Shown: positions 7,346 to 15,032 of the stretch, piece after piece
Numbering within the stretch: the first letter of the stretch is position 1
How the letters are laid out: the number at the start of each line of letters is the position of its first letter
Source: Clostridia bacterium
GTDB taxonomy: Bacteria > Bacillota > Clostridia > UMGS1883
Reading direction: 5' to 3'
Length of the DNA stretch: 64,000 bases
Assembly (NCBI GenBank): GCA_017472685.1
Contig: JAFUOO010000011.1
Location: 124,001-188,000, forward strand
Made by a program: the position numbers and the translations under genes
Notes under the pieces: generated by a model
The model's input: the letters and a program-made list of their open reading frames with translations, nothing else
What the model was told of the DNA's origin: nothing
Databases searched by the model: none

Positions 7346-7519
7346 ATGGAGGAAAAGCAGATGAAGCTTGTAAGCGGAGGAGTTGACTCCTCCGTGGCAG
7401 CTTGCCTTGTTAAGGAAGAGGGCTTTGAATGCATAGGCATAACAATGAAGCTGTTTAATAATGACAGTGCGGGATTATCCCGTGAGAATACGTGCTGTTC
7501 GATGAAGATGTTGTTGTAG
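7346..7519 (+). pseudogene. Truncated mnmA-like fragment (tRNA 2-thiouridylase N-terminus)
   Basis: A 57-codon ORF behind a strong AAAAGGAGG site encodes LVSGGVDSSVAACLVKEEGF then ECIGITMKLFNN and NTCCSMKM. This matches the start of MnmA: the PP-loop SGGVDSS, the VTMKLF phrase and the catalytic-site TCCS region. MnmA is normally about 360 residues; here the frame ends just after the first cysteine pair and no further MnmA sequence follows. The region before the PP-loop is also odd (KLVSGGV rather than GMSGGV). It is a decayed or transferred fragment beside a mobile-looking hairpin. Confidence 0.7.
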
Positions 7520-7540
7520 GCGGTGGAATAATACAATAAA

Positions 7541-7577
7541 AAGCAACCCCCAAAAATGAAGTGAGGGGGTTGCAATA
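7541..7577 (-). terminator. Terminator of the MATE transporter gene
   Basis: GCAACCCCC (7543-7551) pairs with GGGGGTTGC (7565-7573). On the minus strand the stem is followed by TTTTTATT, fitting termination of the gene ending at 7585. Confidence 0.85.
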
Positions 7578-7584
7578 CATACTG

Positions 7585-8976
7585 TTAATTTTTAAATTGA
7601 CTGTAGGTTTTTGCAACTACAATCGCTGAGATAATTGCTGTCAAGAAGTCAGACACAGGCATTGAATAGAGGACGCCGTCAAGCCCGAAGAAAACAGGCA
7701 GGAAAATTGCAAAACCAACACCGAAAACTATTTCGCGTACCATGGAGAGCACGGTGGAGGTAACAGCTTTTCCCATAGCTTGCAGAAAAATGAACGTTGC
7801 TTTGTTTACACAGGCAAATATCATCATACAAAGATATATTCTGAATGCTTTAATTGCAAAATCGGTATAGTATATACTTTCATTTGCCGCACCGAAAATC
7901 TGAATAAGTGCGTGTGGGAAAAATTCTACTATTATAAGTGCAACCGCGCCGACAAGAGCTTCCGCAGTCAGTAATCGGGTGAATAAATCCTTAACCCTGC
8001 CTTTAAGTCCCGCACCCATGTTGAAGCCGACAATAGGAATGCAACCGGCTGCCATGCCGACAACAACAGAAATTACAATCTGGAAAAATTTCATAACAAT
8101 CCCTACAACAGCCATGGGTATCTGAGCATACTGAGTTTGGCTGAAAATTGTATCCATAGCGCCGTATTTGCGCACCATGTTATTTATTGCCGCCATAGCC
8201 GCAACAAGTGAAATCTGTGACAGAAAACTGCAGATTCCCAGCACGAGCGTTTTGCTGACGACCTCTGATTTAAGAGTGAAATCTTCTTTTGATATTTTAA
8301 TGATTTTTGTGTTGCAGAGATACCACAGTGAAAGCAAAGCGGTAACGACCTGCCCGATGACAGTTGCAACTGCCGCGCCCATCATACCCCATTTGAATAT
8401 AAATATGAATATGGGGTCAAGAATGATATTTATGATTGCTCCCGCCAATGTGGAAATCATTGCAAATTTGGGACTTCCGTCCGCACGGATAACGGGATTC
8501 ATTGCCTGCCCGAACATATAAAAAGGAATACCCACAGAAATCCAGAAGAAATATTCCTTTGAGTGGAAGAAGGTTTCTTCGTTGACAGTTCCGCCGAACA
8601 TGGCAATAATTTGGTCGCTGAAAATAAGATAAACGGCTGTTAAAACTATGCTTGTAATGATTGTAAGCACAATGGAGTTACCGATGCTTTTACTTGCTTT
8701 ATCAGTATATTTTTCGCCAAGACTCAGGCTGACGAAGGCGCAACAGCCATCTCCAATCATTACCGCTACAGCGAGCGAAATTACGGTAAGGGGAAATACA
8801 ACCGTATTTGCCGCATTGCCGTAAGAGCCTAAATATGAAGCATTTGCGATAAAAATCTGGTCAACAATATTGTACAGTGCACTTACAAGTAAAGATATTA
8901 TGCAGGGTATGGCGTATTTTCGCATGAGCACACCTAAGCTTTCGGTTGCTAAAAAATTCTGATTTTTTTCTTCCAT
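7585..8976 (-). CDS. MATE family multidrug/metabolite exporter
   Basis: A 463-residue protein with about twelve hydrophobic segments and the two-fold pseudo-symmetric MATE pattern (IISLLVSALYNIVDQIFIAN near the start, NPVIRADGSPKFAMISTLAG, PIVGFNMGAG in the second half). It resembles the MepA-like branch of Na+- or H+-driven exporters. The start follows AGGAGGTAAATTTAT. Its short leader contains a promoter and a perfect hairpin followed by seven T (9008-9083), so expression may be attenuated. The substrate cannot be told from sequence. Confidence 0.93.
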   Translation of the reverse strand: MEEKNQNFLATESLGVLMRKYAIPCIISLLVSALYNIVDQIFIANASYLGSYGNAANTVVFPLTVISLAVAVMIGDGCCAFVSLSLGEKYTDKASKSIGNSIVLTIITSIVLTAVYLIFSDQIIAMFGGTVNEETFFHSKEYFFWISVGIPFYMFGQAMNPVIRADGSPKFAMISTLAGAIINIILDPIFIFIFKWGMMGAAVATVIGQVVTALLSLWYLCNTKIIKISKEDFTLKSEVVSKTLVLGICSFLSQISLVAAMAAINNMVRKYGAMDTIFSQTQYAQIPMAVVGIVMKFFQIVISVVVGMAAGCIPIVGFNMGAGLKGRVKDLFTRLLTAEALVGAVALIIVEFFPHALIQIFGAANESIYYTDFAIKAFRIYLCMMIFACVNKATFIFLQAMGKAVTSTVLSMVREIVFGVGFAIFLPVFFGLDGVLYSMPVSDFLTAIISAIVVAKTYSQFKN

Positions 8977-9001
8977 ATAAATTTACCTCCTGAAGCACAA
9001 A

Positions 9002-9083
9002 AAAATAATGCGTAAGTCCATATCCGGACTTACGCATTTGCTACTCGATGGGTAAATTATATCACTTTTAGCAAAAATTTCAA
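9002..9083 (-). promoter_or_regulatory. Promoter and start-proximal terminator-like hairpin in the MATE gene leader
   Basis: On the minus strand, TTGAAA (9078-9083) and TATAAT (9056-9061) are 16 bases apart. Starting about ten bases past the expected transcription start, AATGCGTAAGTCC pairs with GGACTTACGCATT around a 6-base loop, and the stem is followed by ATTTTTTTG. This is a textbook intrinsic terminator directly in front of the MATE ribosome binding site. It would require antitermination or partial read-through; the same palindrome could also be a protein operator. Confidence 0.7.
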
Positions 9084-9314
9084 GAGTTAAAAATTGAAAA
9101 AAGTTTGCTTCCGTTTGAAAGATAAAATGTGCAAAATGCTTAACGGAGTCTAAACTTATTTTTTGAACAATCGCAAAAGGTTTGGGAAAGAAGGTTTCCC
9201 AAATATAATAGGCGGGGTTAATCGCATATCGTTTGATAAAGTTGATAGTTTTTACGGAATGTTGCACCAAGTTTGCACCAAGACTCGCACCTATGCTATT
9301 CGACAAATTGGAAT

Positions 9315-9752
9315 TTACTCAGTTAGTAATCTTTCAGTTTCTTCCATGTCCTTTTCAATCAGCGGACGCATACTGTCTTTGTACTTCGATAAATCAGCAC
9401 CATGAAAGCAGGATAGTATCCTTGGAATGTATTGTGGTTTTGCCATACCTACTTGTACAAGAGCCTTAATACATTGTCTGGCAGTAATCGGTTTTTCGTC
9501 CGTAACATGCGAAAGATACTCTGATAGAATGGTATCGAAGCGGTTATTATCATCCCACTGAGCATTGGCGGCAAGAATGTGCAATGCACGATTCCTTACC
9601 AACGATTTAGGATGATTAAGCAGCGAAGCAAAGGTATCAAAATATCCATACCATTCATCGGTATCTTGACTCTCGGATATGATTTTATCAGCAATAGCAC
9701 AAGCGAATTTATCATCTTTCGATGTCAAATTCGCAATGAGGTTTTCGTGCAT
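9315..9752 (-). CDS. Small helical protein, possibly HEAT-repeat-like
   Basis: A 145-residue cytoplasmic protein rich in helices, with phrases like SLLNHPKSLVRNRALHILAA and ITARQCIKALVQVG that look like HEAT/armadillo repeats. No catalytic motif is visible. It has a good ribosome binding site (AGGTGAGATTTA). It is on the same strand as the MATE gene but 340 bases upstream of it, with a separate MATE promoter between. Function unknown; a scaffolding or protein-binding role is a guess. Confidence 0.65.
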   Translation of the reverse strand: MHENLIANLTSKDDKFACAIADKIISESQDTDEWYGYFDTFASLLNHPKSLVRNRALHILAANAQWDDNNRFDTILSEYLSHVTDEKPITARQCIKALVQVGMAKPQYIPRILSCFHGADLSKYKDSMRPLIEKDMEETERLLTE

Positions 9753-9831
9753 TAAATCTCACCTCCAAATTCAAGTTTATCGAACTGATATCATTATATC
9801 ATAATAATGTGAATAAATAAAGAGAACGGCA

Positions 9832-9866
9832 TAAAAAAACAGCACCCATTTGCATGAGTGCTGTAA
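9832..9866 (-). terminator. Terminator of rplM-rpsI
   Basis: ACAGCAC (9839-9845) pairs with GTGCTGT (9858-9864), with CAT/ATG extending the stem. On the minus strand it is followed by seven T. It lies 30 bases after the rpsI stop codon. Confidence 0.9.
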
Positions 9867-9895
9867 TTTCTTGATAAATCCCAGTTGGGAGATAC

Positions 9896-10291
9896 TTATC
9901 TCTTGGAGAACTGAGGAGCACGACGAGCTGCCTTCAAACCGTACTTCTTTCTTTCCTTCATTCTGGGGTCTCTTGTTAAGAAACCAGCCTTCTTGAGGTC
10001 GGAACGGTATGCTTCTTCATCTACCTTAAGGAGTGCACGAGCTACACCATGACGGATAGCACCTGCCTGACCTGTGAAGCCACCACCCTGTACGTTACAG
10101 ATTACATCGAACTTGTCGAGTGTGCCTGTAAGTGTGAGGGGCTGACGAACGATAACCTTGAGTGTTTCAAGACCGAAGTAATCATCAAGGCTTCTCTTGT
10201 TGATAACAACGTTACCTGTGCCGGGTACAAGACGTACTCTTGCAACGGACTTCTTTCTTCTACCTGTACCGAAATACTGTGTTACTGCCAT
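9896..10291 (-). CDS. rpsI: 30S ribosomal protein S9
   Basis: A 131-residue protein with the S9 pattern: [20 protein letters not shown] at the start, [19 protein letters not shown] in the middle and the basic tail ending SKR, whose terminal arginine contacts P-site tRNA. It is 15 bases behind rplM, the universal L13-S9 pair. Confidence 0.98.
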   Translation of the reverse strand: MAVTQYFGTGRRKKSVARVRLVPGTGNVVINKRSLDDYFGLETLKVIVRQPLTLTGTLDKFDVICNVQGGGFTGQAGAIRHGVARALLKVDEEAYRSDLKKAGFLTRDPRMKERKKYGLKAARRAPQFSKR

Positions 10292-10306
10292 TGTTAATTA
10301 CCTCCC

Positions 10307-10744
10307 TTACTTAATTTCGCCTGTCCATGCCACGGGCATCTGAGCTGCGTTCTGGTGTTCTGCACCCTTGTATACTCTGAGACGAGTGAGTGCCTTTGCG
10401 CCAAGTGTTGTCTTGGGGAGCATACCCTTAACAGCCATGTACATAGCTCTGTCAGAATGCTTAGCCATCATTTCCTTTGCGGATACTTCCTTGAGGCCGC
10501 CTACCCAACCTGTGTGGTGACGGTACATCTTCTGGTTAAGCTTGTTACCTGTGAGAACAGCTGCATCGCAGTTAACGATGATTACGTGATCACCGCAGTC
10601 TGCATGAGGTGTGAATGTGGGCTTGTTCTTACCGCGAAGGATGCTTGCAGCTTCTGCAGCAACACGTCCTAAGCTCTTGCCTGTAGCATCGATAATATAC
10701 CAGCTTCTTTTAACTGTGCCGGCATTTTCCATGTAGCTTTTCAT
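10307..10744 (-). CDS. rplM: 50S ribosomal protein L13
   Basis: A 145-residue protein with hallmarks SWYIIDATGKSLGRVAAEAA, DHVIIVNCDAAVLTGNK and MLPKTTLGAKALTRLRVYKG. L13 is an early assembly protein of the 50S subunit. A good site (ACGGAGGTAATTTTC) precedes the ATG. Transcribed with rpsI from the promoter at 10815-10843. Confidence 0.98.
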   Translation of the reverse strand: MKSYMENAGTVKRSWYIIDATGKSLGRVAAEAASILRGKNKPTFTPHADCGDHVIIVNCDAAVLTGNKLNQKMYRHHTGWVGGLKEVSAKEMMAKHSDRAMYMAVKGMLPKTTLGAKALTRLRVYKGAEHQNAAQMPVAWTGEIK

Positions 10745-10814
10745 TGAAAATTACCTCCGTTTTATATATTTGAAATAAACCGTTGTTTGTTGGTTTTTTC
10801 TTTCAGCATGATGT

Positions 10815-10843
10815 ATTTTAATATAGCAGGAGGAAAATGTCAA
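10815..10843 (-). promoter_or_regulatory. Promoter of rplM-rpsI
   Basis: Minus-strand TTGACA (10838-10843) and TAAAAT (10815-10820) with a 17-base spacer. The leader of about 65 bases shows no obvious terminator-type structure. Confidence 0.85.
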
Positions 10844-10947
10844 CACCTTTTTTATAAAAAAATAAAAAAGTTTGGGTTATCTCTCGATTTCTCCTGTTTT
10901 CACTTGTTTTCTCTTGTTTTCTCAAATGGCAAAATGAAAAATTTGTG

Positions 10948-10976
10948 TTGCAGAAGTGTAATATTCATTGTATAAT
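10948..10976 (+). promoter_or_regulatory. Promoter of the TtcA-like gene
   Basis: TTGCAG (10948-10953), 17 bases, TATAAT (10971-10976). It is divergent from the rplM promoter and 39 bases before the start codon at 11015. Confidence 0.8.
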
Positions 10977-11014
10977 GCAGAAAGACGGAGATTTTACACA
11001 AAGAAGGTGGCACA

Positions 11015-11758
11015 ATGAGAAAAGCATTAAGCTACATGCGCAAAGCTGTTGAAGACTATAATATGATAAAAGAAGGCGACCACATTACTGTGGGTGTATC
11101 GGGCGGCAAGGACAGCCTCACTCTTTTAGTGACCCTTGCGGCATTAAAAAGGTTTTACCCCGAAAAATTTACGCTCTCTGCCATAAGCATTGACATGGGC
11201 TTTGAGGGGATGGATTTTTCGCCCATAAAAAAGCTGTGCGAAAAGCTTGAGGTGCCCTATTATATAAAGAAGACAGACATACGCGAAATCATATTCGACA
11301 TACGAAAAGAGAAAAACCCCTGCAGCCTGTGTGCAAATATGCGCCGCGGTGCCCTTAATGAGGCGGCAAAGGAGATAGGCAGCAACAAGGTTGCTTTGGG
11401 GCATCACTATGACGATGTTATCGAAACCTTTATGATGAATCAGATTTTTGAAGGCAGGCTGGGCTGTTTTTCACCCGTAACATATCTTGACAGAAAAGAG
11501 GTATGGGTGATACGCCCCATGATTTATATGCCCGAATGGTTTGTTAAAAGCTTTGCAGAGAAGGAAGAGCTTCCCATTGTGAAGAACAAGTGCGAGGCAG
11601 ACGGAAATACCATGCGCGAAGAGGTCAAAAAGCTTCTTTTTGAAATGGAAGGCAAATACCCGGGGCTGAGACAGCGCCTCTTTACAGCTCTTTGCACAGC
11701 GAAAATTTCCGGCTGGAAGGAAGCAAGTGCGGCGGCACAGAAAAACAAAAGGAAGTAG
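11015..11758 (+). CDS. TtcA/TtuA-family PP-loop tRNA thiolation-type enzyme
   Basis: A 247-residue N-type ATP pyrophosphatase. The PP-loop SGGKDS is at residues 29-34. A CxxC (Cys103, Cys106 in NPCSLC) and the GHHYDDVIET segment are the usual TtcA features; in that family these residues bind ATP and, with a further cysteine, a [4Fe-4S] cluster used to insert sulfur into a tRNA base. The further cysteine may be Cys193 or Cys227. Whether the target is C32 of tRNA, as for TtcA, cannot be read here. Single-gene unit closed by a strong hairpin overlapping the stop codon. Confidence 0.85.
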   Translation: MRKALSYMRKAVEDYNMIKEGDHITVGVSGGKDSLTLLVTLAALKRFYPEKFTLSAISIDMGFEGMDFSPIKKLCEKLEVPYYIKKTDIREIIFDIRKEKNPCSLCANMRRGALNEAAKEIGSNKVALGHHYDDVIETFMMNQIFEGRLGCFSPVTYLDRKEVWVIRPMIYMPEWFVKSFAEKEELPIVKNKCEADGNTMREEVKKLLFEMEGKYPGLRQRLFTALCTAKISGWKEASAAAQKNKRK

Positions 11759-11782
11759 TTGTGACTACTTCCTTTTGTTTTT
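11741..11782. terminator. Terminator overlapping the end of the TtcA-like gene
   Basis: A perfect 19-bp stem (11741-11759 with 11764-11782) around TGTG, ending in TTTTT on the plus strand and starting with AAAAA, so usable both ways. The last lysine codons and the stop codon form the left arm. Confidence 0.9.
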
Positions 11783-11820
11783 AGGGAATAAGTAATAGTG
11801 AAGATGGAATAGGTGCGGTG

Positions 11821-11998
11821 CAAATTTCTTGGGAAATTTGTTTTTTACAGTATCCCTACAGATGTGTCGCAACATGAAACAAAGCTACGTGCCTCATGAT
11901 TATTATAAAACAAATAAACACAAATGTTTTATAATGGTATCAAACGGTCACATTTGCAACGATTTTTAAAGAGGAAGTTTTTGCTTCCTCTTATTTTT
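11821..11998. other. Non-coding stretch with two terminator-like hairpins and a 10-bp inverted repeat
   Basis: The 305 bases between 11782 and 12087 hold no credible gene. CAAATTTC/GAAATTTG (11821-11840) is followed by seven T. ATTATAAAAC (11902-11911) is perfectly repeated inverted as GTTTTATAAT (11926-11935), which also contains a -10-like TATAAT. AAGAGGAAG/CTTCCTCTT (11969-11992) is followed by ATTTTTA. A short regulated or attenuated transcript could lie here, but no known RNA family was recognised. Confidence 0.4.
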
Positions 11999-12011
11999 AT
12001 GTAGAAAGTCG

Positions 12012-12040
12012 TTGAAAAGAGCTGTTTTGTATGATAAAAT
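12012..12040 (+). promoter_or_regulatory. Promoter of the kinase-like/hydrogenase cluster
   Basis: TTGAAA (12012-12017), 17 bases, TAAAAT (12035-12040), 46 bases before the start codon at 12087. Confidence 0.7.
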
Positions 12041-12086
12041 TATATATATGCAATGTGAAAAAAATTTGTAAAAAGGAGACGGATAT

Positions 12087-12833
12087 ATGAAACTGGAAAA
12101 AGTGATTTTAAAAAGAGACAATAAAACCATTTACCGTGACGGGGATTTCAAGATTAAAGTGTTTGAAGAAAACTACACAAAGGCGGACGTGCTCAACGAG
12201 GCACTCAATCAGGCTTGCGTAGAAGAAACAGGGCTCAATGTTCCCGCAATTATTGACGTTGAGTGTATTGACGGAAAGTGGTCCATTGTTTCACAGTATA
12301 TAACCGGCAAAACAATGGAACAGCTCATGGAGGAAAACCCCGATAAAACAGACGAATATCTGGAAATGATGGTGGATTTGCAGCTTGAAATTTTTTCAAA
12401 GCCCTGCCGTATCATGAACAGACTTAACGACAAGCTTACAAGCAAAATTATGGAAAGTGAGCTCGATGCCATCACAAGGTTTGATATGCACCGCAAAATA
12501 CTGGAAATGCCCAGCAGATTGAAAATATGCCACGGTGACTTTACACCCTCGAACATAACACTGGCTGAGGACGGAAAGGTTTACATAATCGACTGGTCCC
12601 ATGCGGCACAGGGCAATGCACCTGCAGATGTTGCGCGCACCTGTTTGTATATGAGGCTGGCGGGCAAAAAGGAGCTGGCAGATAAATACCTCAGCTTGTA
12701 CATTGAAAAGAGCGGACAGGATGAGGAGTACGTTTGCAAGTGGTTCCCCATTGTTGCTGCGGCAATGAGTGTGGATGTTAAGGAAGACGACAAGAAGCTG
12801 CTTTTAGAATGGATTGAAAAAGCTGATTTTTAA
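12087..12833 (+). CDS. APH/choline-kinase-like phosphotransferase
   Basis: A 248-residue protein with the catalytic loop ICHGDFTPSNI (residues 147-157, HGD at 149-151) and metal-binding IIDW (167-170) of the aminoglycoside phosphotransferase/choline kinase fold. The family phosphorylates small molecules or, rarely, proteins; the substrate here is not evident. It directly precedes two thioredoxin-like ferredoxins and the sensory hydrogenase, separated by 21 bases, so it is probably co-transcribed and may belong to a signalling module. It is not evidence of antibiotic resistance by itself. Confidence 0.8.
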   Translation: MKLEKVILKRDNKTIYRDGDFKIKVFEENYTKADVLNEALNQACVEETGLNVPAIIDVECIDGKWSIVSQYITGKTMEQLMEENPDKTDEYLEMMVDLQLEIFSKPCRIMNRLNDKLTSKIMESELDAITRFDMHRKILEMPSRLKICHGDFTPSNITLAEDGKVYIIDWSHAAQGNAPADVARTCLYMRLAGKKELADKYLSLYIEKSGQDEEYVCKWFPIVAAAMSVDVKEDDKKLLLEWIEKADF

Positions 12834-12854
12834 CAGATAAGGAGAATTTGGAAA

Positions 12855-13094
12855 ATGAAAATTACAGTGTGTATAGGAAGCTCATGTCACGTGAAGGGCT
12901 CGCGTGAGGTTGTTGAAACCTTTAAAAGACTTATTGAAGAAAAAGCATTGCAGGAAAAAATAGAGCTTGGCGGAACATTTTGTCTTGGCAGCTGCCGTGA
13001 CGGAGTGTGCCTTGAAATGGACGGACAGATTTATTCTGTAACGCCCGAAACCGCGGAAGATTTTTTTGCAGGCGAGGTTTTAAAGAGATTATGA
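12855..13094 (+). CDS. Thioredoxin-like [2Fe-2S] ferredoxin, first copy
   Basis: A 79-residue protein with the thioredoxin-like ferredoxin cysteine pattern: C-x4-C (CIGSSC, residues 6-11) and C-x3-C (CLGSC, about 42-46). This is the fold of NuoE/HndA C-terminal domains, which pass electrons to flavoproteins or hydrogenases. It overlaps the next, homologous gene by 4 bases. A GGAG site precedes the ATG. Confidence 0.88.
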   Translation: MKITVCIGSSCHVKGSREVVETFKRLIEEKALQEKIELGGTFCLGSCRDGVCLEMDGQIYSVTPETAEDFFAGEVLKRL

Positions 13095-13336
13095 TTATTC
13101 AGATTTGTATAGGCAGCTCATGCCATCTTAAAGGCTCCTATGAGCTTGTCGAAAAGTTTAAGGCTGCAATTGAAGCTCACGATCTTGATGCAGAAATTAC
13201 CCTTGCAGGAAGCTTCTGCACGAGCAAGTGTAACCGCGAGGGTGTTACCGTGCTAATTGACGACAATGTGTACACTGGCGTTACACCCGAGAGCTTTAAG
13301 GAATTTTTCAGGGAAAAGGTCCTTGCTAAAATCTGA
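13091..13336 (+). CDS. Thioredoxin-like [2Fe-2S] ferredoxin, second copy
   Basis: An 81-residue paralogue of the preceding protein with the same CIGSSCH start and a second pair as CTSKC. The two probably arose by tandem duplication. The start ATGATTATT overlaps the upstream stop (ATGA). The pair likely serves as electron relay for the hydrogenase-like protein that follows 19 bases later. Confidence 0.88.
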   Translation: MIIQICIGSSCHLKGSYELVEKFKAAIEAHDLDAEITLAGSFCTSKCNREGVTVLIDDNVYTGVTPESFKEFFREKVLAKI

Positions 13337-13355
13337 TAGAAGGGAAGTAGGCTTT

Positions 13356-15032
13356 ATGTCAAGCTGTATGATATCAAAGAAAAGTAACTGCAAAAACTGC
13401 TATAAATGTATCCGCAACTGCCCTGTAAAGGCCATTCGTTTTTCGGGCAATCAGGCTCACATTATCGACAACGAATGTATTCTTTGCGGCAGATGCTATA
13501 CCGTATGCCCACAGGACGCGAAGATGGTTGTGAGCGATGTTGAAAAGGTAAAGGTGCTTATTGCATCGGGCGAGATTGTTATTGCCAGCATAGCTCCTTC
13601 CTTTATCACAAAATTCCCGTCGGTGGGTATTGAAAAAATGACAAAGGCATTGAAAGAGCTGGGCTTTACCGATGCAGAGGAAACCGCGATAGGTGCAACT
13701 ATTGTTAAAAACGAATATGAGAGAATGCTCCGTGACGAGGAGAGAGACATTCTCATTTCCTCCTGCTGCCACAGCATTAATTTACTTATTCAAAAGTATT
13801 TTCCAAAGGCGCTTATGTACCTTGCGGATGTTTTAAGCCCCATGCAGGCTCACGGTGAGTCTATAAAAAAGCGCATGCCCGAGGCAAAGGTTGTATTTAT
13901 CGGACCCTGCATTGCAAAAAAGGATGAGGTTGACTTTTACGGTGAATTTGTCGATGCGGCACTCACCTTTGAAGAGCTGGAAGAATGGCTCAAATGTGAA
14001 TATGTAACAGTTGAAAAGGATGTTGATTCCTGTGAAAAGAGCCGCGCAAGATTCTTCCCTGTTACGGGCGGCGTTCTTAAAACAATGGCTTGCGATGCGC
14101 CGGGCTACGAATATATAGCCATTGATGGTGTTGAAAACTGTATGGAAGCCCTTAAGGAAATTGAAGAGGGCAGATTGACAAAATGCTTTATTGAAATGTC
14201 TGCCTGCAACGGCGGCTGCGTGAACGGTCCTGCAATGGGCAATAAGAAATACTCGCCCGTTACGGACTATGTTGCCGTTAAGAATTATGCCGGAGGCGAG
14301 GACTTTGATGTAAATCAGCCCTCCTCCTTTGAAATACGAAAAACCTTTGAATATATTGCGCCTGCGGTAAACAAGCCCACAGACGACGAGGTTATGGCTG
14401 TTTTAAGGCAGATGGGCAAGTTTAAAGCCAGCGACGAGTTAAACTGCGGTCTTTGCGGTTATAACACCTGCCGTGACAAGGCGGCTGCCGTGTGTCAGGG
14501 CAAGGCGGAAATAAGCATGTGTCTGCCGTTTTTGAAGGATAAGGCAGAAAGCTTTTCCGATACAATTGTTAAAAATACGCCTAACGGACTTATTGCGCTC
14601 AACGAAAGCCTGGAGGTGCAGCAGATTAATGAGGCGGCAAGGAAAATGCTCAATGTAAGGTATTCCTCCGACATTTTGGGCGAGCCCGTTATACGCATTC
14701 TCGACCCCAAGGATTTTGTTGAGGTGCTGAGTACCCGCCGCGATATACGTAAGAAGAGAGTGTACCTTGCGGAATACAAGAAATATACAGAGCAGACCAT
14801 TGTTTATGACGAGGCTGCAAGAATGCTTGTTGCCATAATGCGTGATGTCACCGACGAGGAAAACGAACGTGAAAAGAAGGAATCCATAAGCCGTCAGACT
14901 GTTGAGGTTGCAGATAAGGTTGTTGAAAAGCAGATGCGTATTGTTCAGGAAATTGCATCTCTCCTGGGCGAAACTGCCGCTGAAACAAAAATAGCACTTT
15001 CTAAACTGAAGGAGTCGATAGCTGATGAATGA
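13356..15032 (+). CDS. Sensory [FeFe]-hydrogenase-like protein with PAS domain (HydS type)
   Basis: A 558-residue protein. Residues 12-22 and 41-51 hold two [4Fe-4S] ferredoxin motifs. The H-cluster domain follows with L1 SSCCHS (135-140), L2 GPCIAKKDE (183-191) and L3 EMSACNGGC (280-288). A further CGLCGYNTC four-cysteine domain lies near 365-400 and a PAS domain near 405-520, then a helical tail. PAS-bearing [FeFe] proteins are regarded as H2 sensors (group C). L1 has His where catalytic enzymes have Pro (TSCCP). The start at 13356 was preferred to an in-frame start 33 codons upstream inside the preceding gene because of its GGAAG site. It overlaps the phosphatase gene by 8 bases. Confidence 0.9.
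   Translation: MSSCMISKKSNCKNCYKCIRNCPVKAIRFSGNQAHIIDNECILCGRCYTVCPQDAKMVVSDVEKVKVLIASGEIVIASIAPSFITKFPSVGIEKMTKALKELGFTDAEETAIGATIVKNEYERMLRDEERDILISSCCHSINLLIQKYFPKALMYLADVLSPMQAHGESIKKRMPEAKVVFIGPCIAKKDEVDFYGEFVDAALTFEELEEWLKCEYVTVEKDVDSCEKSRARFFPVTGGVLKTMACDAPGYEYIAIDGVENCMEALKEIEEGRLTKCFIEMSACNGGCVNGPAMGNKKYSPVTDYVAVKNYAGGEDFDVNQPSSFEIRKTFEYIAPAVNKPTDDEVMAVLRQMGKFKASDELNCGLCGYNTCRDKAAAVCQGKAEISMCLPFLKDKAESFSDTIVKNTPNGLIALNESLEVQQINEAARKMLNVRYSSDILGEPVIRILDPKDFVEVLSTRRDIRKKRVYLAEYKKYTEQTIVYDEAARMLVAIMRDVTDEENEREKKESISRQTVEVADKVVEKQMRIVQEIASLLGETAAETKIALSKLKESIADE

Noticed and set aside
8983..9306. Open frame of 107 codons on the minus strand before the MATE gene
   Set aside because: It runs through the MATE promoter and terminator hairpin, has no ribosome binding site and shows no family-like pattern.
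10745..10814. Ribosomal protein L13 leader RNA
   Set aside because: The 5' untranslated region of rplM is short and AT-rich, with no evident conserved hairpin.
12087..12833. Aminoglycoside resistance gene
   Set aside because: Only the generic kinase-fold motifs are present, and the context is a hydrogenase cluster, so a resistance function is not supported.
13257..13355. Upstream start extending the PAS-hydrogenase by 33 residues
   Set aside because: The extension lies in the coding sequence of the second ferredoxin in another frame, lacks a ribosome binding site, and the 13356 start has one.
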